From a bacterium HR26 (GTDB lineage: Bacteria; Chloroflexota; Chloroflexia; Thermomicrobiales; Thermomicrobiaceae), in assembly GCA_002898875.1 (NCBI GenBank), contig BEIC01000005.1:1-36435 (forward strand): a DNA stretch of 36,435 nt, in the 5' to 3' direction. The stretch's first letter is position 1, and every line of letters begins with the position of its first letter. Both the position numbers and the translations under genes were made by a program. Under the pieces are notes generated by a model that saw only the letters and a list, made by a program, of their open reading frames with translations, did not search any database and was not told the DNA's origin. Below are positions 27,896 through 36,435 of the stretch, one piece after another.

Positions 27896-29989
27896 ATGTC
27901 GCTGTCCAGTCGCCGATTCCGCTACTACCGCTGGGACGGCACACAGCAGATCGACCAGCTCGACGCTGAGCAGATTTTGGACGCGATCGCCGACGATGTC
28001 CTGGCCGACGGCGACCTGACCAGGGCACTCCAGCGCCTCTTCCGCTGGGGCTCTGACCGTCCCGACGCGCCCTTCCCCGGCATGCGCGACCTGCTGGAGC
28101 GCATCCGCGAGCGCCGGCAACAGGAGCTCAGTCGCTACAACCTCGGCTCGGTGCTCGATGACCTGAACCGGCGACTCGACGACGTGATCGATACCGAGCG
28201 GCAGGGTATCGAGCGGCGCTTGGCGGAGAGCCGCGAGCGGCTAGCGCGCCAGCAGGCCCGGCAGCGCGGCGAGACCCAGCCCGCGGGCGGCAAGCAGGCC
28301 GCGGACGCCGGTTCCGGAAACGAGGAGCCGTACGACGAGTCGCTGCACGAGCTCCTGGAGCGCATGGCTGCCCGCAAGCAGTCGTACCTGGATGCGCTGC
28401 CGCCTGATCCGGCCGGGCGGATCAAGTCGCTGATGGACTATGAGTTCATGGATCCGACCGCGCGGCAGAAGTTCCAGGAACTGCTGGCCTCGCTTCAGCA
28501 GCAGATGCTGCAGCAAACGTTCCAGGGCCTGCAGCAGGCGATCCAGAGCATGACCCCGGAAGACCTGGCCAATCTGCGCAACATGCTCCACGAGCTCAAC
28601 GAGATGCTGGAGGAGCGCCAGCGCGGCGGCCAGCCCGACTTCGAGCGCTTCATGCACAAGTACGGCCACTACTTCGGCCAGGACCTCAAGAGCCTCGATG
28701 AGCTGCTGGACTATCTGGCCCGCCAGATGGCGGCGATGCAGAGCCTGCTCGACTCGATGACGCCGGAGATGCGCCAGCAGCTCCAGGACGCGCTCGATGC
28801 TGCGCTGCAAGACCCCGGCATCCGCCAGGAGCTAGCCCAGCTCGCCTACAACCTCGGCCAGCTCATGCCGGACAATCCCTATGCCCAGTCCTACCAGTTC
28901 AGCGGGGGCGAGGAGCTGACGCTCAGCCAGGCGATGCGGCTCATGGAGCACCTGCGCGAGATGCAAGAGCTCGAGGAGCAGCTCGAGGGCGTCCGCGACT
29001 GGCGAGACCTGCAGCGAGTCGACATGGACAAGGTGCGCGAGCTCTTCGGCGACCAGCTCGCCGCCGAGATGGACCAGCTCCGCCAGCTCACCCGGTTGCT
29101 GGAGGATGCCGGCTATATCCAGCGCACCCGCCGCGGCTACGAGCTGACCCCACGCGGCGTGCGGAAGATCGGCCAGAAGGCCCTGCGCGAGATCTTCCAG
29201 CACCTCAAGAAGGACCGCTTCGGCCAGCACCAGCTCGACCGGACGGGCCGGGGCGGCGAGCCGAGCGACGACAGCAAGCCCTACGAGTTCGGTGACCCTT
29301 TCCTGCTGCACTTGCCGAGGACAGTGATGAACGCGGTCTACCGCGAGGGGCCAGGCAGCCCGGTTCGGCTCCAGCCGGACGACTTCGAGGTCTACCGTTC
29401 GGAGCTGATGACCCAGTCGTCGACCGTGCTGATGGTCGACATGAGCCGGTCGATGCTCTACAACGGCTGCTTCCTGGCGGCCAAGAAGGTGGCGCTCGCG
29501 CTCGACAGCCTCATCCGGTCGCAGTTCCCGCGTGACAACCTCTACATCGTGGGCTTCTCCTACGTGGCGACGGAGCTGAAGCCGGCCATGCTGCCGCACA
29601 TCAGTTGGGACGAGTACAACTACGGCACCAACATGCAGCACGGCTTCATGCTAGCCCGGCAGCTCCTCTCCCGGCACCGTGGCGGCAACAAGCAGATCAT
29701 CGTCATCACAGACGGCGAGCCGACGGCCTACTTCGATGGCGAGCAGGTGCGTTTCTCCTACCCGCCGACCTACCAGACGTTCCAGGAGACGCTCAAGGAG
29801 GTCGCCCGCTGCACCCGCGAGCAGATCGTCATCAACACGTTCATGCTGGAGCGCAGCCCCTACATGGCCGGGTTCGTGAGCGAAATGGCGCGGATCAACA
29901 AGGGGCGCGCCTTCTTCGCGACCCCAGATCACCTGGGCGAGTATGTCTTGCTCGACTACGTGGCGAACAAGCGCACCCGGCTGCGCTGA
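27896..29989 (+). CDS. Large vWA domain protein, partner of the AAA+ ATPase
   Basis: MIDAS: VLMVDMSRSM, YGTNMQHGFM, IVITDGEP; long helical Gln-rich central region; starts 5 nt after the AAA+ gene. Confidence 0.93.
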   Translation: MSLSSRRFRYYRWDGTQQIDQLDAEQILDAIADDVLADGDLTRALQRLFRWGSDRPDAPFPGMRDLLERIRERRQQELSRYNLGSVLDDLNRRLDDVIDTERQGIERRLAESRERLARQQARQRGETQPAGGKQAADAGSGNEEPYDESLHELLERMAARKQSYLDALPPDPAGRIKSLMDYEFMDPTARQKFQELLASLQQQMLQQTFQGLQQAIQSMTPEDLANLRNMLHELNEMLEERQRGGQPDFERFMHKYGHYFGQDLKSLDELLDYLARQMAAMQSLLDSMTPEMRQQLQDALDAALQDPGIRQELAQLAYNLGQLMPDNPYAQSYQFSGGEELTLSQAMRLMEHLREMQELEEQLEGVRDWRDLQRVDMDKVRELFGDQLAAEMDQLRQLTRLLEDAGYIQRTRRGYELTPRGVRKIGQKALREIFQHLKKDRFGQHQLDRTGRGGEPSDDSKPYEFGDPFLLHLPRTVMNAVYREGPGSPVRLQPDDFEVYRSELMTQSSTVLMVDMSRSMLYNGCFLAAKKVALALDSLIRSQFPRDNLYIVGFSYVATELKPAMLPHISWDEYNYGTNMQHGFMLARQLLSRHRGGNKQIIVITDGEPTAYFDGEQVRFSYPPTYQTFQETLKEVARCTREQIVINTFMLERSPYMAGFVSEMARINKGRAFFATPDHLGEYVLLDYVANKRTRLR

Positions 29990-30112
29990 CCTGCCGATCA
30001 CCAGGCTAGCCCCCTGGGTCGCAGCAGCGATAGGACGAGAGGGCTACTGTGCCAGATCGGCCAGACGGGTTAGCATGGTGCCGGCGGAACGGCAGCGAGC
30101 GGAGGGTTATGG

Positions 30113-30376
30113 ATGGCATCGAGCGATGAGTCCCTGGTGTACCGCTATGAGGACGTGCTCCGGGCGATCGGTCATTTCATCGACGAGCACGATCTCCAGG
30201 ACGTCGTGATCCTCCAGACCGACCAGGGTATCCTGCTGCGCGGCTACCGCCGGCCCCGCCCCGGCGACCCCACCCCGACCTCCTTCGTCAACCGGATCTT
30301 CACCAACGAGGAGATCGCTCGCATCCACGAGCAGGCGAAGCAACGGCGCGGCACCGGCTCCAAGCTTCTTCAATAG
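30113..30376 (+). CDS. Hypothetical protein (87 aa) downstream of the vWA gene
   Basis: RBS ggaggg before ATG; protein-like composition VYRYEDVLRAIGHFIDEHDLQDVVILQTDQGILLRGYRR. Confidence 0.7.
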   Translation: MASSDESLVYRYEDVLRAIGHFIDEHDLQDVVILQTDQGILLRGYRRPRPGDPTPTSFVNRIFTNEEIARIHEQAKQRRGTGSKLLQ

Positions 30377-30382
30377 CCGCCC

Positions 30383-31219
30383 TCACGGGCAGTGCGAGCC
30401 GAACTGGCGATACTGCCACACCGGCAGGCGGTGGTACTGCCGGCAGACCTCGATCAGCCGCTCCTTCGCCGCATTGAAGAGCAGCGCGCCCTTCTCCGCC
30501 GAGGCCGTCAGCGGGTTGCCGTGCACCCCGTGCTCCCGCTCCCGGCGGCGCTCGGGGAAGCCGGTGAAGGCGAGGATGTCCGGCGTGAAGTTCGGCTCTC
30601 GCTCGGGGTCGGCCACCATGCGGGAGCGGTCGATCAGGCTGGGCCGCAGGTAGAGCTGGAGCGAGGTCTCCCACTCGCCGCCGTGCCCGATGAAGCCGCG
30701 GTCAGTCTCGGCATGCCGGTGCAGGACCTCCGGCACCATCTCCCAGTAGGTGATCGGCAGCACCCAGATATCTTCCTCCGCCAGCTTGATCGAGATGACC
30801 CGGATGATGTCACGGTTACCGCCGTGGCCATTGAGCAGGATGATCCGGCGAAACCCGTTGGCCCAGATACTGCGGCAGACCTCCGAGACCAGGGCGATGT
30901 AGGTCTCGACGCTGGCGGTGATGGTGCCGACTTCGCCCATGTTGTAGTGCGTCAGGCCGATCCAGACCGGCGGCGCGACGATCACCGGGAACTCAGTGAT
31001 CGCGAGCGCCGTCTCGACCGCCAGCGCCTGCGTGTGGCTGATGTCGACGTCCATCGGGCAGTGCGGCCCGTGCTGCTCCACCGACCCCAGCGGCACGATC
31101 ACCACCGGGTCGCGCTCGAGCGCCTCCAGCAGCTCATGCCGCCACATCTCCTGCCAGTGGACGGTGCGACCCAAGCGTGCCCGCTGGCCAGCCCCGAAGA
31201 CCGATGCGTCTGTGACCAT
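30383..31219 (-). CDS. Creatininase family protein
   Basis: VIVPLGSVEQHGPHCPMDVDISHTQAL; NGFRRIILLNGHGGNRDIIRV; GHGGEWETS. Confidence 0.93.
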   Translation of the reverse strand: MVTDASVFGAGQRARLGRTVHWQEMWRHELLEALERDPVVIVPLGSVEQHGPHCPMDVDISHTQALAVETALAITEFPVIVAPPVWIGLTHYNMGEVGTITASVETYIALVSEVCRSIWANGFRRIILLNGHGGNRDIIRVISIKLAEEDIWVLPITYWEMVPEVLHRHAETDRGFIGHGGEWETSLQLYLRPSLIDRSRMVADPEREPNFTPDILAFTGFPERRREREHGVHGNPLTASAEKGALLFNAAKERLIEVCRQYHRLPVWQYRQFGSHCP

Positions 31220-31243
31220 CTTCGCCCTCCTCTCTGACCACGC

Positions 31244-32452
31244 TCAGCTCGCGCCCAGCACCGCCCGCAGCCGCTGGGCCACCAGCTCGGCCTCGCTCGG
31301 CTGGAGCGTCGACGCATTTAGCCCAATGGCCCGCACATGCAGGAAGCTCTGAGAGACGGCAATCGCCGGCTCGCCGGCCAACAGCTCGTTGACCACGGCC
31401 TCGACCGGCCGCCCCAGCGCTCGCTCGTCGAGCCGGACGATCGCGAGCGGCCAGCCACCCTCCGGATCATCGCGCAGCTCGGTCGAGCGCACGGCTGGCA
31501 GGCTGGCGACCGCATCGAGGATGGACTGGAGCTGGGCCACCTGGCGGCGTCGCTCGGCCGCGTGGTCGAGCGCGAGGAAGCGCCGCAGCGCGGCGATCAG
31601 CCCGGCGATCTCCTCCTTGCCGACCTTCATCGCTCGGCCCAGCCCGTGGTGCGGCGGGCCTGGAAGGCGACCTGTTTCCAGGAACCGCTCCCTCCAGGCC
31701 CAGGTCTCGGGGTGCACGTCCATGTCCTGGTGCTGGAGCGCGACCGAATCGATCAGCTCGGCGCGGCCCACTAGGATTCCTGTCGCCTGGGGCCCACCGA
31801 TCGCCTTGCCGCCGCTGAAGGCCACCAGGTCGGCCCCGGCGGCGATGAACCGGCGCAGGTTCTCAGCCGGCGGCAGCGCGGCCGCGGCATCCACGATCAC
31901 CGGCAGCCCGTGCCGGCGCGCGATGGCGACCACCTCTTCAAGCGGAACCGCCCCGACCGAGTGCGGCTCCGGCTGCGCCGCGTAGGCGATGGCGGCCGTC
32001 CGCTCGGTGATAGCGGCTTCGATCTGCCAGGGCCAGGTGATCCCTTGCCCCGGGTAGCCCAGATAGCCCACTTCGACCAGACGGGCCCCGGCGAGCCGGA
32101 GCGCCCGCGTGTAGGCGTTGAGGTGCGGACGCTGGATCACGATCTCGTTCCGGAGCCCGGAAGTGTCGGGCAAGCGATCCATCGCCGCCGGGTCGAGCCG
32201 CGCGATGCAGGCCGCCGCGGCGAGCGCCAGGCCGGCGGCCGCACCCGCGGTGACGTAGCCGGCCTCGGCGCCGGTCACCTCGGCCAGAAAGCGCCCGGCC
32301 GCCTCCTGGAGCAACTCCATCGGCACGCACTGCTGCGCTGCCTCGCGCATCGCCGCAAGGACATCCGGATGAAGCGGCATGCCGCCGAGCCGAGTCAGTG
32401 GCCCGGCCGCATTGATCACCGGCCGCACCCCGAGCTGCTCGTAGATGGCCAT
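31244..32452 (-). CDS. SelA-like PLP-dependent protein (aminotransferase-fold)
   Basis: GVRPVINAAGPLTRLGG; PLP-Lys motif DLVAFSGGKAIGGPQATGILVGR. Confidence 0.88.
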   Translation of the reverse strand: MAIYEQLGVRPVINAAGPLTRLGGMPLHPDVLAAMREAAQQCVPMELLQEAAGRFLAEVTGAEAGYVTAGAAAGLALAAAACIARLDPAAMDRLPDTSGLRNEIVIQRPHLNAYTRALRLAGARLVEVGYLGYPGQGITWPWQIEAAITERTAAIAYAAQPEPHSVGAVPLEEVVAIARRHGLPVIVDAAAALPPAENLRRFIAAGADLVAFSGGKAIGGPQATGILVGRAELIDSVALQHQDMDVHPETWAWRERFLETGRLPGPPHHGLGRAMKVGKEEIAGLIAALRRFLALDHAAERRRQVAQLQSILDAVASLPAVRSTELRDDPEGGWPLAIVRLDERALGRPVEAVVNELLAGEPAIAVSQSFLHVRAIGLNASTLQPSEAELVAQRLRAVLGAS

Positions 32453-32541
32453 CGCTCCCCTCCCGCCAGCCCTGCCTAGATGAGCCTAGTGTACGGCTAC
32501 CGAGCCGAACGTTGAACACAGGCACGAGCAGGGAGCAGCCT

Positions 32542-32707
32542 GAGGGTCGATCACGTTCTCCTCGCTGGATCCTGTCCCGGTCTCTCGGCACCTCGGTGCG
32601 CGGGCCTCGAGCCCCGCGCTCACCCGCCAACGCCGGCTCACCTGCCCTCACCCCCCTGTCCCCTCTCCCGTGCCGCACGGGAGAGGGCGAAGCCGGAGTG
32701 GGGGCAG
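32542..32707. repeat. Dispersed intergenic repeat, copy 2
   Basis: Same ordered segments as 21818-21986; ends with cccctctcccgtgc/gcacgggagaggg palindrome. Confidence 0.8.
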
Positions 32708-32898
32708 AAAGCCGCATTGCTCAGGGTACCCCACGGCAACGCCGGATACTGTAGGGATCCCGCTGCGCCGGAGCTGCAGCGCCGGGTACGACCAGCGCGC
32801 CAGCCCCGAGCGCGGGAAAACTGATCAACCCTCAGGGGAACCGCCTGGCGAGCCGGCGCGTTGAGATCAGGACTGCACGGCCTGCCGCCCCGGAGCGC

Positions 32899-33702
32899 CT
32901 ACGGAAGGATTGCCGTCCACTCGTGCGTTCCGAACTTCGTGCGGACCAGCTCCTCCGCCTCCGCGATCTCCTCAGGCTGTAACCGTCCCTCTTCCAGGCC
33001 ATGCCGCGTGGCGAAGACTTCGATCATGCGCTCGGTGATGGTCTCGCGCGGGAGGTTCGTCTGCTGGCGCAGTGGCGCGACCCGGCGCTCCGCGCTCGGG
33101 ATTCCCTTATCGCTCAGCTTCTCCCGGCCGATCCGCAGGACCTGAACGACCTTTTGTGGGCTAATATCGTAGGCCATGGTCACATGGTGCAGCACCGCGC
33201 CGAAGCGCCGAGCCTGGGCTGCCCCGCCGATCTTGCCCTCGGCCGAGGTGATGTCGTTGATCGGCTGGTACCAGGCATCGATCCCGAGCGAGCGTAGCGC
33301 CTCGATCACCCAGGCGTCGAGGAAGGCGTACGACTCGACGAACGACATGCCGGCCACCAGCTCCGGCGGTGCGTAGATCGAGTAGGTAATCACCTTGCCC
33401 GGCTCGGTCAGCATCGCGCCACCGCCGGTAATCCGCCGCACCACCGTGATGCCGAGCTGGCGCGCCACCTCCTGATCGACCTCGTTGCGCAGCGATTGGA
33501 AGCGCCCGATGACGACGGCCGGCGCGGTCCACTCCCAGAAGCGCAGGGTAGGCAGGCGCTGGCCAGCGCCGACTCGCCGGGTCAGCACCTCATCGAGCGC
33601 CATCTGCATGGCTGGGTCGAACGCCTCGCCGTAGAGGAGTTGCCAGCGGTACTGCCGCCAGCGTGCCTGCGCTTCACTACGGGTCACGACCTGCTCGCTC
33701 AT
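32899..33702 (-). CDS. lplA: Lipoate-protein ligase A family protein (catalytic domain)
   Basis: VVRRITGGGAMLTEPGKVITYSI; catalytic Lys region EGKIGGAAQARRFGAVLHHVTMAYD. Confidence 0.9.
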   Translation of the reverse strand: MSEQVVTRSEAQARWRQYRWQLLYGEAFDPAMQMALDEVLTRRVGAGQRLPTLRFWEWTAPAVVIGRFQSLRNEVDQEVARQLGITVVRRITGGGAMLTEPGKVITYSIYAPPELVAGMSFVESYAFLDAWVIEALRSLGIDAWYQPINDITSAEGKIGGAAQARRFGAVLHHVTMAYDISPQKVVQVLRIGREKLSDKGIPSAERRVAPLRQQTNLPRETITERMIEVFATRHGLEEGRLQPEEIAEAEELVRTKFGTHEWTAILP

Positions 33703-33989
33703 GGCAGCGCCCTCCGCACTGCTCGCGCCACCGCCTCCGGCGAGAAGCCCACCATCTCGACCCCTTCGTCGAGGCTAGCCCGGATCCGCTCCGCGAGCTG
33801 CTCTTCCTCGGCCTCGCTGACCGGCAACCCCTCTAGCGCGCCGGCGATGCGCTCCAGCGCCTCCGGTGGCTCCAGGAAGAAGTCGCCGCTCACCTCTACC
33901 CCGCAGAGACGGCCATCCACCACGTCGAAGTCCACCACGACCAGCTTGCCGCCGGGGGTCTTGTACTCGCCGTGCACCGGTACCTCCAT
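33699..33989 (-). CDS. Lipoate-protein ligase accessory/C-terminal-domain protein (LplB-like)
   Basis: MEVPVHGEYKTPGGKLVVVDFDVVDGRLCGVEVSGDFFLEPPEALERIAGALEG; 4-nt overlap with lplA; ATG at 33989. Confidence 0.82.
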   Translation of the reverse strand: MEVPVHGEYKTPGGKLVVVDFDVVDGRLCGVEVSGDFFLEPPEALERIAGALEGLPVSEAEEEQLAERIRASLDEGVEMVGFSPEAVARAVRRALP

Positions 33990-34562
33990 TCCGGTTGCGC
34001 TTCCCTGGGCCAGTCTCTCCCTCGCTCCACCGATAATTCTACGGGGGAAGGCAAGAACGCCGCAGAGTGGTGAACGCATCCACGCACGCTTGAACCGTTG
34101 ATGTCCACACTGGATGCGAAGGTGGGTTCCCCCCAACCACAAGGGTGCGTAGGCGCTATTGAAATGTTGCGCGCAAGGAGCTCTGCCGGGATGAAGACAG
34201 GGTATGCCTGGTTAGGCAACGTGCTGAGCGCGCTCGCGTGCTTCAGGGCCCTCGTCGAGATACCACCAGTAGCGACGAGGAGCATCCGAAGGCCGCAAGG
34301 TGAAGAGTTCTGGGAATCGCTCACGGGGCAGCACATGGTACCTCAGCAGTTTCTCATCCGCAGCCTCTCCAGCGGGACCGGCTGAGCGCCTTCTCGATTG
34401 ACTAGGGGAAGTCCAGCCTGGATACTGGCATCGCAATCCGGCCGAGCTGGTGACGCCGCGACGGGAGAGTGCAGCCGCATCACCAGGCGGAAGCGCGAAC
34501 AGCAAGGCCAGGTATGATCTTGGTAGACCGGTATGCAGCGCCTTATGGGAAGGAGCTGACCG

Positions 34563-35087
34563 ATGCAAGCATCGCTTACGGCGCGCATGATCGGCGCCGC
34601 TCGGCTGGACACCGCGACCTATGAGGCAGTCGAGCACGACGAGGGAGCGACCTCGGCTGCCCTGCTGGTCGTCATCCTGGGCGCTATCGCCTCCGGTATC
34701 GCTGTGCTCGGTTCAGGCCGCATTGCGGCCTTCATCGGTGGTATTCTGGCCGCCATTATCGGCTGGGCCGCCTACGCGGGCGTGGCCTACCTGATCGGCT
34801 CGCGGCTCTTCGCGACGCCGCAAACGCAGGCAACCTGGGGCCAGCTGCTCCGCACGCTCGGCTTCGCGCAGTCGCCGCGGCTGCTCCTGGTGCTCGGCTG
34901 GATCCCGATTCTCGGGGTTCTGATTTCGCTCGTGGTCGCGATTTGGACGCTGATCACGACGGTTATCGCGATCCGCCAGGCGCTCGACTTCACGACCGGC
35001 CGCGCCATCGGTACGGCCATCATCTCCTGGCTCGTCCTCATCGTCGTCCAGCTCATTATCCTGATCCCGTTCGGCGCCCTCACTTGA
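34563..35087 (+). CDS. YIP1-family-like membrane protein
   Basis: Five or so hydrophobic helices; LGFAQSPRLLLVLGWIPILGVLISLVVAIWTLITTVIAIRQALDFTTGRA. Confidence 0.82.
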   Translation: MQASLTARMIGAARLDTATYEAVEHDEGATSAALLVVILGAIASGIAVLGSGRIAAFIGGILAAIIGWAAYAGVAYLIGSRLFATPQTQATWGQLLRTLGFAQSPRLLLVLGWIPILGVLISLVVAIWTLITTVIAIRQALDFTTGRAIGTAIISWLVLIVVQLIILIPFGALT

Positions 35088-35163
35088 GAAGGGATACCCG
35101 AAACGTCTGGAAAGGCCGCCAGAGCGTGAACGCTGATCTGAGAAAGGGAGGGGTAACACGAGG

Positions 35164-36435
35164 ATGAGCCTAACCAGGCACGTCGCTGAGTGGATCGCCG
35201 CGCTGCGGCCGGAGGACGTGCCGGAGGCCGTTCGCCGGGAGGCGATCGTCCATGTCCTGGATACCGTGGGCGTCGCGCTCGCCGGGTCGCGGGCACTGCT
35301 GAGCGCTATCCTACGCGAGCAGATCGCTGGCACCAGTGGGGTCGCTCAGGCCACGGTGATCGGATCGATGATCCGGGCATCGGCTCAGCAGGCGGCGCTG
35401 GTCAACGGCACCGCCGCCCACGCGCTGGACTACGACGATACTCAGCTCGCCGAGCGGCCGGATCGGGTCTACGGCTTGCTCACCCACCCTTCAGCGCCGG
35501 TGCTGCCGGCCGTACTGGCACTCGCAGAGGTGACGGCGGCCAGCGGTCGCGAGGCGCTGGCCGCCTACGCGCTCGGCGTCGAGGTAGCGTGCAAGCTGGC
35601 GGAGGCGGCCAACCCGCGGCTCTACGAAGCCGGCTTCCACACGACGGGTGTGGTCGGCGCGCTGGGCGCGGCCGCCGGGGCAGCCTGGCTGCTGACCCGC
35701 GATGTGGGGACCATCGCCCGCGCCATCTCGCTGGCAGCCTCGATGGCCGGCGGGCTGCGGGAGCAGTTCGGAACGATGACCAAGCCGCTGCACGCCGGGC
35801 GGGCGGCCGAGAACGGCGTGGTGGCGGCGCAGCTCGCAGCTGCCGGGTTCACCGCGGCCGAGAACGTGCTGGAGGCGCCGCGCGGCTTCTTCAGCGCCTA
35901 CGCTGGGGGCTTCGACGAGGCAGTCGTGCGCGGCCGGCTCGGCAACCCCTGGAGCCTGCTCGAGCCTGGCGTCTCGCTCAAGCCGTCCCCCTCCGGATCG
36001 CTGACGCACCCGGCCATCGACGCCACGCTCGACCTCCTGCGCGAGCACGACGTGCGCCCCGAGCAGGTCGAATCGATCCGGGTCGGAGTCAACCGGCACA
36101 TGCCGAACGCGCTGCTGCACGCCACCCCGGCCGACGAGCTGCAGGCAAAGTTCAGTCTCCCCTACGCCGTGGCCGTGACCCTGCTCGACCGGGCGGCCGG
36201 TCTGGCCCAGTTCACCGACGAGCGGGTGCGACGGCCCGACGTGAGCGAGCTGGTGCGCCGCGTCCAGGTCGCGATCGACCCTGAAGCCGAGGCGGCCGGC
36301 TACCACCAGATGTTCACCCGGGTCACGCTGCGCCTTCGCGATGGCCGGACGCTGAGCGCCCAGGCCAGCTTCGCCCGCGGCAGCCCCCAGCGCCCCTTCA
36401 CTCAGGACGAGCTGCTGGCGAAGTTCCGCGAGTGC
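35164..36435 (+). CDS. MmgE/PrpD family protein, truncated by the window end
   Basis: Own translation from ATG 35164: MSLTRHVAEWIAALRPEDVPEAVRREAIVHVLDTVGVALAGSR...NGTAAHALDYDDTQ...TTGVVGALGAAAGAAWLL...MTKPLHAGRAAENGVVAAQLA; no stop before 36435. Confidence 0.92.
   Translation, partial: MSLTRHVAEWIAALRPEDVPEAVRREAIVHVLDTVGVALAGSRALLSAILREQIAGTSGVAQATVIGSMIRASAQQAALVNGTAAHALDYDDTQLAERPDRVYGLLTHPSAPVLPAVLALAEVTAASGREALAAYALGVEVACKLAEAANPRLYEAGFHTTGVVGALGAAAGAAWLLTRDVGTIARAISLAASMAGGLREQFGTMTKPLHAGRAAENGVVAAQLAAAGFTAAENVLEAPRGFFSAYAGGFDEAVVRGRLGNPWSLLEPGVSLKPSPSGSLTHPAIDATLDLLREHDVRPEQVESIRVGVNRHMPNALLHATPADELQAKFSLPYAVAVTLLDRAAGLAQFTDERVRRPDVSELVRRVQVAIDPEAEAAGYHQMFTRVTLRLRDGRTLSAQASFARGSPQRPFTQDELLAKFREC

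Noticed and set aside
26490-29989. Magnesium chelatase (BchI/BchD) for chlorophyll synthesis
   Set aside because: No BchH or other pigment genes in the window, and the vWA protein architecture differs from BchD; left as a general AAA+/vWA module.
35190-36284. 364-aa plus-strand ORF at the right end
   Set aside because: Arg/Gly-rich out-of-frame translation of the MmgE/PrpD gene starting at 35164.

Overview
This is a GC-rich chromosomal window of mostly ordinary operons. The gene content and style suggest a thermophilic Chloroflexi/Thermomicrobia-like organism, which is inference only. Left to right it contains: a TroA/ZnuA-type metal ABC transporter operon with two permeases that carry C-terminal winged-helix-like tails; a CapA-family protein; an HcnA/HcnB-like oxidoreductase pair; a class I mannose-6-phosphate isomerase; a minus-strand glycerol/dihydroxyacetone operon (glpF-dhaK-dhaL-glpK-methyltransferase-dhaM-HPr-EI); a Kef-type antiporter; dihydrolipoyl dehydrogenase; a YbaK-like deacylase; a DoxX-like protein and a divergent SWIM protein; citrate synthase; an orphan VirB11/CpaF-like ATPase; a BchI/MoxR-like AAA+ plus large vWA protein module; creatininase and SelA-like genes; a bipartite lipoate-protein ligase; a YIP1-like membrane protein; and a truncated MmgE/PrpD gene absent from the ORF track. 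I see no rRNA, tRNA, CRISPR array or transposase. The signals most worth follow-up are the AAA+/vWA module with an embedded winged-helix-like segment, the self-contained DHA phosphotransfer operon (HPr with Ala at the Ser46-equivalent site, a built-in Zn-ribbon methyltransferase, and an inverted repeat over its candidate promoter), the split lipoate ligase, the orphan secretion-type ATPase behind a perfect 28-bp palindrome, and a dispersed intergenic repeat present in two copies.
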